DNA of 64,000 nucleotides, from positions 2,226,001 to 2,290,000 of the forward strand of contig NZ_JPOI01000001.1 of the NCBI RefSeq assembly GCF_000733845.1, read 5' to 3'. A model generated the notes under the pieces. The model searched no databases. It saw only the letters and a list, made by a program, of their open reading frames with translations, and was not told where the DNA came from. The position numbers and the translations under genes were made by a program. Below, in pieces: positions 29,803-38,782 of the stretch; positions within the stretch are counted from its first letter, which is position 1, and each line of letters opens with the position of its first letter. Source of the stretch: Geobacillus vulcani PSS1 (GTDB lineage Bacteria; Bacillota; Bacilli; Bacillales; Anoxybacillaceae).

Positions 29803-30984
29803 ATGAAACTGGCAAAACGGGTGGCGTCGCTGACGCCATCGGCGACATTGGCCATTACGGCGAAAGCAAAGGAACTGAAAGCGGCCGGATACGACGTGAT
29901 CGGCTTAGGAGCCGGCGAACCGGATTTCAACACGCCTAAGCACATTATCGAGGCGGCGATCAAGGCGATGAATGAAGGGCATACGAAATATACGCCATCA
30001 GGCGGATTGCCGGCGTTAAAAGAGGAAATCATCAAAAAGTTTGCCCGCGATCAAGGGCTTTCGTACGAGCCGGCGGAAATCATCGTTTGTGTCGGGGCGA
30101 AGCACGCGCTTTATACGCTCTTTCAAGTGCTGCTTGATGAAGGCGATGAGGTCATCATTCCGACGCCGTATTGGGTGAGCTACCCGGAGCAAGTGAAGCT
30201 GGCGGGCGGCATTCCGGTTTATGTTGAGGGACTTGAGGAAAACAACTTTAAAATGACGCCGGAACAGTTGAAAGCGGCCATTACACCTCGGACCAAAGCG
30301 GTCATTCTCAATTCTCCGAGCAATCCGACCGGCATGATTTATACGGCCGAGGAGCTGAAAGCGCTCGGGGAAGTATGCTTGGCGCATGGCGTGTTGATCG
30401 TTTCGGACGAAATTTATGAAAAATTGATTTACGGCGGGGCGAAACATGTGTCGATCGCCGAGCTGTCGCCGGAGCTGAAGAAGCAGACGGTCATCATCAA
30501 TGGCGTATCGAAATCGCACTCGATGACAGGGTGGCGCATCGGCTACGCGGCTGGACCGAAGGACATCATTCAAGCGATGACCGATTTAGCAAGCCATAGC
30601 ACATCGAATCCGACATCGATCGCTCAATATGCGGCTATTGCCGCTTACAGCGGACCGCAGGAGCCGGTCGAACAAATGCGCCAAGCGTTTGAAGAACGGC
30701 TCAACATCATTTACGACAAACTTGTGCAAATTCCAGGCTTCACCTGCGTCAAACCGCAAGGAGCGTTTTATTTGTTCCCGAATGCCCGGAAGGCGGCGGA
30801 TATGGCCGGCTGCCACACGGTCGATGAGTTCGTCGCCGCCTTGTTGGAGGAAGCGAAAGTCGCGCTCGTGCCCGGTTCTGGGTTTGGGGCGCCGGACAAC
30901 GTCCGCTTGTCGTACGCGACCTCGCTTGAGGCGCTCGAGACAGCGGTCGAGCGCATCTGCCGGTTTATGGAAGCACGGGCCTAA
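29803..30984 (+). CDS. aspB: Aspartate aminotransferase (AspB)
   Basis: 393 aa class I PLP aminotransferase, subgroup Ib. Interconverts oxaloacetate/glutamate with aspartate/2-oxoglutarate. Motifs: GAGEPDFNTP, YTPSGGLPALK, SPSNPTG, SDEIYEKL, the PLP lysine in GVSKSHSMTGWRIGY, and substrate arginine in NVRLSYA. ATG 29803 follows GAAGGGGGAAG. It supplies aspartate next to asnS, which uses the derived asparagine. Confidence 0.93.
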   Translation: MKLAKRVASLTPSATLAITAKAKELKAAGYDVIGLGAGEPDFNTPKHIIEAAIKAMNEGHTKYTPSGGLPALKEEIIKKFARDQGLSYEPAEIIVCVGAKHALYTLFQVLLDEGDEVIIPTPYWVSYPEQVKLAGGIPVYVEGLEENNFKMTPEQLKAAITPRTKAVILNSPSNPTGMIYTAEELKALGEVCLAHGVLIVSDEIYEKLIYGGAKHVSIAELSPELKKQTVIINGVSKSHSMTGWRIGYAAGPKDIIQAMTDLASHSTSNPTSIAQYAAIAAYSGPQEPVEQMRQAFEERLNIIYDKLVQIPGFTCVKPQGAFYLFPNARKAADMAGCHTVDEFVAALLEEAKVALVPGSGFGAPDNVRLSYATSLEALETAVERICRFMEARA

Positions 30985-31022
30985 GGTGCTTGGCGCCAAG
31001 GTGTCAGGGTGGAAAGAAAAGG

Positions 31023-31052
31023 GCGGCTTTGTTTGGCGCAAAGCCGCTTTTT
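31023..31052 (+). terminator. Terminator after aspB
   Basis: GCGGCTTTG (31023-31031) pairs with CAAAGCCGC (31039-31047), seven-base loop, then TTTTT. Confidence 0.9.
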
Positions 31053-31152
31053 CCGCGTCGGTTGGAGCGGTGGACTGTCGGTTGGCTCCAGGCGGCTGCT
31101 CCGAAGGGCGCTTGGTGGGTGCAGCATCGTTTGGCGCTGCTTTGGCTGGTCA

Positions 31153-31181
31153 TTGCCGTGACGCCGACGGAACGGTATAAT
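31153..31181 (+). promoter_or_regulatory. Sigma-A promoter of asnS
   Basis: TTGCCG (31153-31158), a 17-base spacer and a perfect TATAAT (31176-31181). Start about 35 bases before the ribosome site; no room for a T-box leader. Confidence 0.8.
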
Positions 31182-31222
31182 AGCAAATGATGGACGTGTC
31201 GATTATTGGAGGGAATCAGTGC

Positions 31223-32515
31223 GTGAAAACGACGATTGCGGAAGTGAATCAATACGTAGGACAACAAGTGACGATCGGCGCTTGGCTCGCGAACAAGCGC
31301 TCAAGCGGGAAAATCGTCTTTTTGCAACTGCGCGACGGCACTGGCTTTATTCAAGGAGTCGTTGAAAAGGCGAACGTCTCGGAAGAAGTGTTTCAGCGCG
31401 CAAAAACATTGACGCAAGAAACGTCGCTCTATGTGACGGGCACGGTGCGCATTGACGAGCGCTCCCCATTTGGCTACGAGCTGTCGGTTGCCGATTTGCA
31501 AGTCATTCAAGAAGCGGTTGACTATCCGATTACGCCGAAAGAGCACGGCATCGAGTTTTTGATGGACCATCGCCATCTTTGGCTTCGGTCGCGGCGCCAA
31601 CATGCGATCATGAAAATTCGCAACGAAGTCATCCGGGCGACGTATGAGTTTTTCAACGATCGTGGGTTTGTGAAAATCGACGCCCCGATTTTGACTGGCA
31701 GTGCACCGGAAGGAACGACCGAACTGTTTCATACGAAATATTTTGATGAGGAGGCCTATTTGTCGCAAAGCGGCCAACTCTATATGGAAGCGGCGGCGAT
31801 GGCGCTCGGCAAAGTGTTCTCGTTCGGCCCGACGTTCCGCGCCGAAAAATCGAAAACACGCCGCCATTTAATTGAGTTTTGGATGGTGGAGCCGGAAATG
31901 GCGTTTTATGAGTTTGAAGACAATTTGCGACTGCAAGAAGAGTACGTCTCCTACCTTGTGCAGTCGGTGCTCGAGCATTGCCGGCTTGAACTCGGACGGC
32001 TCGGGCGCGACGTGTCGAAGCTCGAGTTGGTCAAACCGCCGTTTCCGCGCCTAACGTATGATGAGGCGATCAAGTTGCTGCATGAAAAAGGATTGACCGA
32101 CATTGAATGGGGCGATGACTTCGGTGCGCCGCATGAGACGGCCATCGCTGAAAGTTTTGACAAACCGGTGTTCATCACCCACTATCCGACCTCTCTGAAG
32201 CCGTTTTATATGCAACCGGATCCGAACCGTCCCGACGTTGTGCTATGCGCCGATTTGATTGCGCCGGAAGGATACGGAGAAATCATTGGCGGCTCCGAGC
32301 GGATTCACGATTATGAGCTGCTCAAGCGCCGTCTGGAAGAGCACCATTTGCCGCTTGAAGCGTATGAATGGTATCTGGATTTGCGCAAATACGGTTCTGT
32401 GCCGCATTCTGGGTTCGGGCTCGGCCTTGAGCGCACCCTCGCTTGGATTTGCGGCGTTGAACATGTGCGCGAGACGATTCCGTTCCCGCGGCTGCTCAAC
32501 CGGCTTTATCCGTAA
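31223..32515 (+). CDS. asnS: Asparaginyl-tRNA synthetase (AsnS)
   Basis: 430 aa class IIb synthetase. N-terminal OB-fold anticodon domain ([20 protein letters not shown]), then motif 2 ([22 protein letters not shown]) and motif 3 ([12 protein letters not shown]). The Asn-specific form is supported by the close match to B. subtilis AsnS across the whole length. GTG 31223 is the start: it follows GGAGGG by eight bases and gives the usual MKTTI N-terminus. Confidence 0.96.
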   Translation: MKTTIAEVNQYVGQQVTIGAWLANKRSSGKIVFLQLRDGTGFIQGVVEKANVSEEVFQRAKTLTQETSLYVTGTVRIDERSPFGYELSVADLQVIQEAVDYPITPKEHGIEFLMDHRHLWLRSRRQHAIMKIRNEVIRATYEFFNDRGFVKIDAPILTGSAPEGTTELFHTKYFDEEAYLSQSGQLYMEAAAMALGKVFSFGPTFRAEKSKTRRHLIEFWMVEPEMAFYEFEDNLRLQEEYVSYLVQSVLEHCRLELGRLGRDVSKLELVKPPFPRLTYDEAIKLLHEKGLTDIEWGDDFGAPHETAIAESFDKPVFITHYPTSLKPFYMQPDPNRPDVVLCADLIAPEGYGEIIGGSERIHDYELLKRRLEEHHLPLEAYEWYLDLRKYGSVPHSGFGLGLERTLAWICGVEHVRETIPFPRLLNRLYP

Positions 32516-32543
32516 AAAACCCCCTGCAAAAAGGGGGTTTTTT
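32514..32543 (+). terminator. Terminator after asnS
   Basis: CCCCC (32520-32524) with GGGGG (32533-32537), flanked by A6 on the left and T6 on the right, all of which can pair. Strong terminator. Confidence 0.88.
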
Positions 32544-32582
32544 CGCCGCTGTCATGTTATACTATAGTTGAGGTGCATCGGC

Positions 32583-33290
32583 ATGGAAAAGAAAAAGGTG
32601 GCCGAATGGCTGGCGCAAGGAAGCATCGCCGTCCCGAAGCTGCTGCTTGGCCACTACAAGCAGCTTGGGTTGAGCGAGGGGGAGCTCGTCTTGCTTTTGC
32701 ATATGCAGTCGTTTTTCGAAGAAGGCGTCTTGTTTCCGACGCCGGCCGAGCTGGCCGAAAGAATGACGGTCTCGGCAGCGGAGTGCATGGACATGGTGCG
32801 TCGGCTCTTGCAAAAAGGGATGATCGCTATTGAAGAGCATACGGATGAACAAGGCATTCGCAACGAAAAGTATACGCTTGAACCGCTTTGGGAGAAGCTA
32901 GTGCATCATTTGTACACCCAAGCGGCTCAACAGGGGGAACTCGGCCGGCAGGAGGAAGAGGAGAGCTTATATACTGTTTTTGAGCAGGAGTTTGGCCGCC
33001 CGCTCTCCCCGTTCGAGTGTGAAACGCTTGCGATGTGGATCGATCAAGACGGCCATGAGCCGGCCATCATTAAAGCGGCGCTGCGCGAAGCGGTGCTGTC
33101 GGGAAAGTTGAATTTCCGCTACATCGATCGCATTTTGTTTGAATGGAAAAAGAACGGCATTCGCACGATTGAACAAGCGCACGACTACGGCAAAAAGTTT
33201 CGCAAACCGAAATTGTCCTCCCGTTCGGCGAAACAGACGACGGGGGAATTTAAACAGACGATCCCGTTTTTCAACTGGCTTGACTCGTAA
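32583..33290 (+). CDS. dnaD: Replication initiation protein DnaD
   Basis: 235 aa. Helicase-loading primosome protein acting with DnaB and DnaI at oriC and at PriA-dependent restart. N-terminal winged helix (about 15-100, MTVSAAECMDMVRRLLQKGM) and C-terminal DDBH2 domain ending in the DNA-binding YIDRILFEWKKNGI (YxxxIxxxW motif). ATG 32583 follows TTGAGGTG by eight bases; TATACTATAG just upstream is a likely -10 region. Confidence 0.94.
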   Translation: MEKKKVAEWLAQGSIAVPKLLLGHYKQLGLSEGELVLLLHMQSFFEEGVLFPTPAELAERMTVSAAECMDMVRRLLQKGMIAIEEHTDEQGIRNEKYTLEPLWEKLVHHLYTQAAQQGELGRQEEEESLYTVFEQEFGRPLSPFECETLAMWIDQDGHEPAIIKAALREAVLSGKLNFRYIDRILFEWKKNGIRTIEQAHDYGKKFRKPKLSSRSAKQTTGEFKQTIPFFNWLDS

Positions 33291-33316
33291 CGAGAGGCGC
33301 TGTCTCTCGTTTTTGT
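33290..33316 (+). terminator. Terminator after dnaD
   Basis: ACGAGAG (33290-33296) pairs with CTCTCGT (33304-33310) followed by TTTTGTTTGT. The first base overlaps the stop codon. Confidence 0.85.
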
Positions 33317-33400
33317 TTGTCCAAAATGGCCGATTGAACCGGTTGGGATTATGTCAAGAAAATAGACACATAAAATGGAGAAACGCCCTTCGTTTGGTGG

Positions 33401-33447
33401 CCTCTTGATAAGGAGAACGGTTGGCCCCCCTTCCCCTTATCAAGAGG
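33401..33447. repeat. 13-bp perfect inverted repeat before tnpB relic
   Basis: CCTCTTGATAAGG (33401-33413) and CCTTATCAAGAGG (33435-33447) are perfect inverses with a 21-base spacer. It lies at the presumed left side of the IS200/IS605-type remnant. It could be a subterminal end hairpin of that element. Confidence 0.7.
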
Positions 33448-33540
33448 ATGAAGAAAACGCTATATTGCGACTTCATTCAGAGAAGTGCGAAGGGTGTCCG
33501 TTCCGCTCGGCTTTGCACAACTTCCGAGTATGGACGTACG

Positions 33541-33931
33541 ATGCAGTGGAGTCTTGTCTATCACGAACAGAAACAGAAGACTCGTTAACGACTGGATTTA
33601 GGGATAAAATCATCCTTAGCTGCCGTGAGCAATGGCATGATATTTCCCAACATCCATCACTCACCTAAAGTGGAAAATATTGAAAAAACCATCAAGCGCA
33701 TGCAAAGACAATGGTCTCGAAAATAGGAAATGAAGAAAACCGAAACCAGAAGGAGGTGAACTCCGTTACAGAAAAACGGAAAACATAAAGAAATTGGAAT
33801 TCCTTGTTCTGAAAAAACGTCGAAGGCTAAAAAATATCCAGCTGCACTACACCCGCCAGATCACAACGAGGTTGGTGAAAGCCAAGCCAGCGTATGTGGT
33901 GATCGAGGATTTAAATACAAGTGGGAGGTAA
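33541..33931 (+). pseudogene. Decayed IS200/IS605-family TnpB (OrfB) fragment
   Basis: Broken reading frame with recognisable TnpB pieces. LDLGIKSSLAAVSNGMIF contains the first RuvC-like Asp of TnpB (DLGIK). It is followed by IEKTIKRMQRQWSRK, a typical basic helix. After a stop and frame change come KKRRRLKNIQLHYTRQI and AKPAYVVIEDLNTSGR, which hold the second acidic motif (IEDLN). In-frame stops at 33586 and after WSRK, plus the missing zinc-finger C-terminus, show it is dead. No tnpA is visible. It sits between dnaD and nth, genes that are adjacent in B. subtilis. Confidence 0.82.
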
Positions 33932-34030
33932 ACGAGAACAGCTTCGGCGAAATCGGGCGTGATGAACAAGGAAGGAAACAGAAACTTAACGCTCTATAAA
34001 GTTTTGTAAGTTTTCTGTAACGGAGACGAG

Positions 34031-34702
34031 GTGCTGACAAAGCAACAAATCCGCTACTGTTTGGATGAGATGGCGAAAATGTTTCCGGATGCGCACTGCG
34101 AGCTGGTGCATCGCAATCCGTTTGAGCTGCTGATTGCAGTCGTTTTGTCGGCGCAATGCACTGATGCGCTCGTCAACAAGGTGACGAAACGGCTGTTTGA
34201 AAAATATCGGACGCCGCACGATTATATTTCCGTGCCGCTTGAGGAGCTCGAGCAAGATATCCGCTCGATCGGCTTATATCGGAACAAAGCGCGAAACATT
34301 CAAAAGCTGTGCGCGATGCTGATTGACAAGTACAACGGCGAAGTGCCGCGCGACCGCGATGAATTGATGAAGCTGCCGGGCGTCGGGCGCAAGACGGCGA
34401 ACGTCGTTGTGTCCGTTGCGTTCGGCGTGCCGGCCATCGCGGTTGATACACACGTTGAGCGCGTCAGCAAACGGCTCGGCTTTTGCCGCTGGGATGACTC
34501 GGTTTTGGAAGTCGAGAAGACGCTGATGAAAAACATCCCAAAAGAAGAATGGTCGATCACCCACCATCGGATGATTTTTTTCGGCCGCTACCATTGCAAG
34601 GCGCAGGCGCCGCAATGTTCAGCATGTCCACTTCTTCACTTATGTCGTGAAGGAAAAAAACGAATGCGGAAACGAGAGGAAAAGATGACAAACGAGAAGT
34701 GA
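34031..34702 (+). CDS. nth: Endonuclease III (Nth)
   Basis: 223 aa DNA glycosylase/AP lyase for oxidised pyrimidines. Helix-hairpin-helix LPGVGRKTANVV with the catalytic Lys, catalytic Asp in AVDTHVERV, and the 4Fe-4S loop CKAQAPQCSACPLLHLC (C-X6-C-X2-C-X5-C). GTG 34031 gives the family N-terminus MLTKQQIRYCLDEM and follows GGAG. Ends at a bidirectional terminator facing ponA; ypoC, next to nth in B. subtilis, is absent here. Confidence 0.95.
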   Translation: MLTKQQIRYCLDEMAKMFPDAHCELVHRNPFELLIAVVLSAQCTDALVNKVTKRLFEKYRTPHDYISVPLEELEQDIRSIGLYRNKARNIQKLCAMLIDKYNGEVPRDRDELMKLPGVGRKTANVVVSVAFGVPAIAVDTHVERVSKRLGFCRWDDSVLEVEKTLMKNIPKEEWSITHHRMIFFGRYHCKAQAPQCSACPLLHLCREGKKRMRKREEKMTNEK

Positions 34703-34766
34703 AAGGGGGCTGACAAAAGGCGGCATGGATGCGGGGGCATGGGCGGTCGCATGCCGGCTTGCCATG

Positions 34767-34802
34767 AAAAAACGGATGGCGCAAAAGGCCATCCGTTTTT
34801 TT
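34767..34802. terminator. Bidirectional terminator between nth and ponA
   Basis: ACGGATGGC (34772-34780) pairs with GCCATCCGT (34788-34796), with A5-6 on the left and T8 on the right. Serves nth on the plus strand and ponA on the minus strand. Confidence 0.92.
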
Positions 34803-34814
34803 TGGATGCAATTG

Positions 34815-37535
34815 TTATGGACGGCTTCCGAAGCCTGCTCTGGATCCGTTTTTTAACGGCGGGGAGACAGGCAACGCTCCGCCGTTTGAGCCGGTGCCGC
34901 CGTTCGTGCCGTTCGTTTGTCCGCTGCTGTTCGTTCCTTGGTTGTTTGTTCCTTGGTTGTTTGTTCCTTGATTGTTTGTTCCATCCGTTTGGCCATTGTT
35001 TGTGTTGGTCCCGCCGCTGTTGCCATTTTCTTGTCCGCCGCTCGCGCCGCCGTTTTGTTCATTGTTGTTCCCCTGGCCGTTTTCGTTTCCGTTATTCCCG
35101 CTGTTGCCTTGATCGGTGCCGCCGTTTTGCCCGCCGTTGTTTTGGTTATTGTCGCCCGGTTGTTGTGGTGCGGGAGTTTGATTTTCTCCGCCGGGGACAT
35201 GAACGCTGGTAATGGCCGGTTTGCTCATTCGTTCGCCGTCTTTCGCGTACACGGCGATCGTGTAGGTAGCGCCTGGCTCCGGATTTCCAATCGTGATGGA
35301 CCGTTCTTTCGTTGTGACCGTGTTGGTTTGGCCTTTGCTGTCTTTGATGCGCACTTCAAAAACCGTATCATCCGTTTGTTCAGCGTAGGACCAAGAGATA
35401 GAGAGCATGTTGGCCACTTGATCGTACGTGGCAGTCAAATCTTTCACCGCCGGCAGCTCTTCCGGCTCGTCGTTTGCCGTTTCCGTCGGTTCGGTGCCGC
35501 GCACAAATAGTTCGTACGTAATTTCGCTTTCCGGCGTGTATTTGCCGGCGAGCTTCGGCGGGTTCGTGCCTTTTTTGATCGGCAGCTTGACGACGCTGTC
35601 CGGTTGTTTGAATTCCCCACTGCCGTCATCGATATGGGACATTAAGTTTTTCAACAAGTATTTCGGGATTTTTTGTTCCTCTATACTAAGTTTTGCCGTG
35701 CTGCTTCGCTTGCTGAAGCCAACCCAAATAGCCGCCGTATAGTTTGGCGTATAACCGACAATCCAGCTGTCCGGCACATCGTCTCTTTGGAGGCCAAATT
35801 TGGCGCCGTCTTCGCCGTAGTTCGTCGTTCCTGTTTTGCCTGCGAGCTCAAGCCCTGGGACATTCGCTAATATACCAGTTCCGGAACGGATGACCGTTTT
35901 CAGTACGTCGGTGATCATATAAGCAGTATAGTCGTGCATCACCCGTTTCGGTTTTGGCTGCAAATCCATTTCTGTACCGTCTGGGAAGACGATTTTCGTC
36001 ACGGCATACGGCTTGGTGTAAATCCCGTTGTTGCCAAAGGCTGTGTAGGCGCCGGCCATTTGCAACGGTGACACATAGTTGGATACTCCCCCGATCGCAT
36101 ATGGCTCATATACTTCACTAAAGCCCATGCCAAGACGATTGGCAAACTCCATCGCCCGTTCTTTGCCGACGGCTTGGAACGTTTTTAACGCCGGAATGTT
36201 GCGCGATTTTGCCAGTGCTGTCCGCAAGGTGATTGGACCCATATATCCCCCGCCGGCGTTGCGGATCGGCGTTCCGTCTGAATACGTATACGGCTCGTCA
36301 ACGAGAATGTGCGCCGTTGACCATTTTAAATATTCGATCGCTGGACCGTAATCCAAAATCGGCTTGATCGTCGAACCGGGCTGGCCGACCGGTTTGATGG
36401 CGTAGTTGAAGCCAAATTCGACGTGATCGCGGTGGCGCCCGCCGCCTAACGCGCGAATGGCGCCTGTTTTTGTGTCGACGACGGCGATGCCGGATTGCAG
36501 ATCTTTCTTATTGGTAAAGTAGTTGTCAGAGTTTAATAGCTTTTCTACGTATGTTTGAACGTCTTGGTCGAGCGTAGTATAAATTTTCAGCCCATCTTCA
36601 AAGACGTTGACGTTCGCTTTGTCGGTCACTTCTTTGATCACTTCGTCAATGAAAGCGTCATACGGCACGGAGCTTTGCGGTTTTTTCCGCTCAGCGAGCA
36701 TCGACTGGATCGGCACTTGTTTCGCTTTTTCCGCTTCTTCCCGGCTGATAAAGCCATGTTTCACCATGAGCGACAATACGGTATCGCGCCGTTTTTTCGC
36801 GGCTTCTGGATGGTCATACGGATTATACCGGTTTGGACTTTGCGGCATGCCGGCTAACAGCGCCGCTTCCGGAAGGGTAAGCTTTTTCAAGTCTGTCTTG
36901 CCAAAATAATATTCAGCGGCCCGCGCGACGCCATAAATGCCGTCGGAATAATAAATTTTGTTCAAATACATTTCCAAAATTTCATGCTTTGAATATTTCT
37001 GTTCAAGCTGCAGCGCGAGCCATGCCTCTTGCGCTTTTCGCTTCAACGTCTTTTCTGGCGACAAAAACGTCATTTTGACGACTTGCTGGGTGATCGTGCT
37101 GCCGCCTTCCGCACCAAATCCTTCCTTGATGTTGGCAAGGACGGCGCCAGCCAAGCGGACGACATCGATGCCGTGATGTTCATAAAAGCGGGCGTCTTCC
37201 GTTGCCAGCACGGCATCTTCAAGCACTTTGGGCACGTCTTTATATGAAATGTATGTCCGCTTGTAGCCGCCAAGTTCGGCGACTTTCTTCCCATTCATAT
37301 CGTACACGATGGAAGAGAGCGGATCTTTAATTTTTGCTTCATCAAGCGGGGGCGCGTCCTTGACGAAGTAGGCGAACGCTGCCACGCCGCCGACAGCGGC
37401 GATTGCAATGATGAACAATATCGCAATGGCGATTGTTTTTAGCCAAGCGGTCCCTTTTTTCGTTTTCACTTTCTTCTGTTTCGTTTGTTTCGCTGCCTGC
37501 TTTCGTTCCACGCGAGAACGATACTCACCAGACAT
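34815..37535 (-). CDS. ponA: Bifunctional penicillin-binding protein 1A/1B (PonA)
   Basis: 906 aa class A PBP that polymerises and cross-links peptidoglycan. A basic cytoplasmic start is followed by a membrane anchor (about 35-58). The GT51 domain has the catalytic Glu in ATEDARFYEHHG and GGSTITQQ. The transpeptidase has the SxxK serine in GSTIKP, SRN in AKSRNIP, and KTGTT. A fibronectin III-like domain follows, then an Asn/Gly/Gln-rich tail of roughly 110 residues with GTNNQ repeats. ATG 37535 follows AGGCAGGA. It lies 33 bases after recU, as in B. subtilis. Confidence 0.96.
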   Translation of the reverse strand: MSGEYRSRVERKQAAKQTKQKKVKTKKGTAWLKTIAIAILFIIAIAAVGGVAAFAYFVKDAPPLDEAKIKDPLSSIVYDMNGKKVAELGGYKRTYISYKDVPKVLEDAVLATEDARFYEHHGIDVVRLAGAVLANIKEGFGAEGGSTITQQVVKMTFLSPEKTLKRKAQEAWLALQLEQKYSKHEILEMYLNKIYYSDGIYGVARAAEYYFGKTDLKKLTLPEAALLAGMPQSPNRYNPYDHPEAAKKRRDTVLSLMVKHGFISREEAEKAKQVPIQSMLAERKKPQSSVPYDAFIDEVIKEVTDKANVNVFEDGLKIYTTLDQDVQTYVEKLLNSDNYFTNKKDLQSGIAVVDTKTGAIRALGGGRHRDHVEFGFNYAIKPVGQPGSTIKPILDYGPAIEYLKWSTAHILVDEPYTYSDGTPIRNAGGGYMGPITLRTALAKSRNIPALKTFQAVGKERAMEFANRLGMGFSEVYEPYAIGGVSNYVSPLQMAGAYTAFGNNGIYTKPYAVTKIVFPDGTEMDLQPKPKRVMHDYTAYMITDVLKTVIRSGTGILANVPGLELAGKTGTTNYGEDGAKFGLQRDDVPDSWIVGYTPNYTAAIWVGFSKRSSTAKLSIEEQKIPKYLLKNLMSHIDDGSGEFKQPDSVVKLPIKKGTNPPKLAGKYTPESEITYELFVRGTEPTETANDEPEELPAVKDLTATYDQVANMLSISWSYAEQTDDTVFEVRIKDSKGQTNTVTTKERSITIGNPEPGATYTIAVYAKDGERMSKPAITSVHVPGGENQTPAPQQPGDNNQNNGGQNGGTDQGNSGNNGNENGQGNNNEQNGGASGGQENGNSGGTNTNNGQTDGTNNQGTNNQGTNNQGTNSSGQTNGTNGGTGSNGGALPVSPPLKNGSRAGFGSRP
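34937..34985. repeat. Tandem repeat coding the ponA tail
   Basis: A 15-base unit (TTGTTTGTTCCTTGG) recurs about three times in tandem with slight change. It encodes GTNNQ repeats on the minus strand. Slippage here would alter tail length without frameshift. Confidence 0.75.
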
Positions 37536-37568
37536 AAGCAAATCCTGCCTTTCTTACAAGTTTTTACT

Positions 37569-38171
37569 TCAACGAGTGAAGTACACGCTGTCTACTACAC
37601 TAATATAATCAATTCTCGGCTGGTAGCCAAGCGGAATGGAATGTCCGTGCTGTTCAATCTCTTGTTTCGGAATCGACTTTCGTCCGCCGGCTTCCTGTTC
37701 GTTCCACCAAGCGATCAAATGAGAGGCGTCAAGCAAATACGTTTCATTGAGCAAAGAAAAACGCAAAATCGCAAAACAAATGCCGCCGTGGGCGACGACT
37801 TGCTCCATATGGCGGATTTGATGAGCGTGGAAATTTTTCAGCGGAAACGCCGTTTTGTTTTTTGTCTCTTTCGCCTCAAAGTCGATGTACTTGCCGCGGT
37901 ACACACCGTTGTAGTCGGTCGTCGACGCTTGTCGGAAGTAGGCTTCGGTAATGACGGCGGCGCTCCGTTTCGGATAGTCGACGCGCACGATTTGCACCGG
38001 GGTCGGCTTTTTATGGATGACAGCGATGCCGTGTTCCCGGTAATATTCATTCGTCGCGTTTAAGTCGTCTTCGAGCGTCATGCCGCGATTGGCATAATCG
38101 ACCGTCGGCCGGCGCGTTGCGTTCGGCTTGTTTCCGCGATACTCTTTTCCGCTTGGGTATTTGAGTGTCAT
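37569..38171 (-). CDS. recU: Holliday junction resolvase RecU
   Basis: 200 aa. Cleaves four-way junctions and modulates RecA in recombination and segregation. The catalytic core is [22 protein letters not shown] (Asp, Glu, Lys). [14 protein letters not shown] and [10 protein letters not shown] are family hallmarks. ATG 38171 (MTLKYPSG) is preferred to ATG 38180, which abuts the ribosome site AAAGGAG. Promoter with extended -10 on the minus strand at 38199-38204. Confidence 0.95.
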   Translation of the reverse strand: MTLKYPSGKEYRGNKPNATRRPTVDYANRGMTLEDDLNATNEYYREHGIAVIHKKPTPVQIVRVDYPKRSAAVITEAYFRQASTTDYNGVYRGKYIDFEAKETKNKTAFPLKNFHAHQIRHMEQVVAHGGICFAILRFSLLNETYLLDASHLIAWWNEQEAGGRKSIPKQEIEQHGHSIPLGYQPRIDYISVVDSVYFTR

Positions 38172-38198
38172 CGCGTTCATCTCCTTTGAATGGTTTTT

Positions 38199-38207
38199 AT
38201 TATACCA
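38199..38207 (-). promoter_or_regulatory. Extended -10 promoter of recU-ponA
   Basis: On the minus strand the sequence reads TGGTATAAT (perfect TATAAT at 38204-38199 with TGn before it). No good -35 at standard distance. Confidence 0.6.
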
Positions 38208-38423
38208 TACGCTCTGGTCATATGCGCCTTTTTTCTTTTTGATCCTCTCTGACCGGAAAGTCCCTCATCTCGACCGAAAGCAGGCGCGGGGGAGGGAGGC
38301 AATGTCGAATGGCGGCTGCTTGCCACTTTCTTTGCCGAATTCGTTCTACTTTTGTCGCCGCGGCAGGAGTCGTCCTTCCCGCCGCGAATGGAATATCATC
38401 ATGCGAGAAATGGGGGAGAGGGA

Positions 38424-38666
38424 ATGGAAAAACGGCTCGTTAAAAAAGAGGAGATCGAAAAGCAGCTTCAGGAAATTGTCGCACTCATTGAGCAAGTCGA
38501 TGCGAAAATGGAAAAAGTGATCGCCGATGTCATCGAAGAGCGTTATGAGCAAAATCAAGCGCAGCTCGGACGCCTTGAAGGGAAGATTGCCGGCGTGGAA
38601 CAGCGGCTTGAGAAGGAGAAGCAGAGTGCTGCACTTCCGCTTTCGTCGAAACTGTATTTGGTGTGA
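38424..38666 (+). CDS. Small coiled-coil protein in the yppD position
   Basis: 80 aa, highly charged, predicted helical coiled coil: KEEIEKQLQEIVALIEQVD followed by QNQAQLGRLEGKIAGVEQRL. No membrane segment. ATG 38424 follows a GGGGGAGAGGG site. Position between recU and yppE corresponds to yppC/yppD of B. subtilis, but I cannot confirm homology; the larger yppC is absent. Function unknown. Confidence 0.65.
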   Translation: MEKRLVKKEEIEKQLQEIVALIEQVDAKMEKVIADVIEERYEQNQAQLGRLEGKIAGVEQRLEKEKQSAALPLSSKLYLV

Positions 38667-38686
38667 GCCGGTCGGTATGGTATCAT
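38658..38686 (+). promoter_or_regulatory. Promoter of yppE
   Basis: TTGGTG (38658-38663), 17-base spacer, TATCAT (38681-38686) with an extended TGG. It overlaps the end of the preceding small gene. Confidence 0.6.
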
Positions 38687-38782
38687 AAAACAGAAGCGCG
38701 TCGCGGCAAAACGCATCCGTTCTCCGGGCCGCAGGACACATGGGCAAACCGGATTTGCCGGCATGGATAAGGAGGAATCGCC

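Noticed and set aside
34937..34985. Short direct repeats as a CRISPR array
   Set aside because: They are contiguous 15-base units without unique spacers and encode a protein repeat. No cas genes are present.
34917..35510. Long plus-strand ORF opposite ponA
   Set aside because: It is a shadow of the repeat-rich ponA tail, full of Val/Cys/Leu from the antisense of Asn/Gly codons.
38302..38520. Plus-strand ORF starting at ATG 38302 with a GGGGGAGGGAGG site
   Set aside because: It runs in another frame through the 80-aa coiled-coil gene at 38424, the product is an irregular Arg/Ser-rich string, and the nested gene has better coding character.
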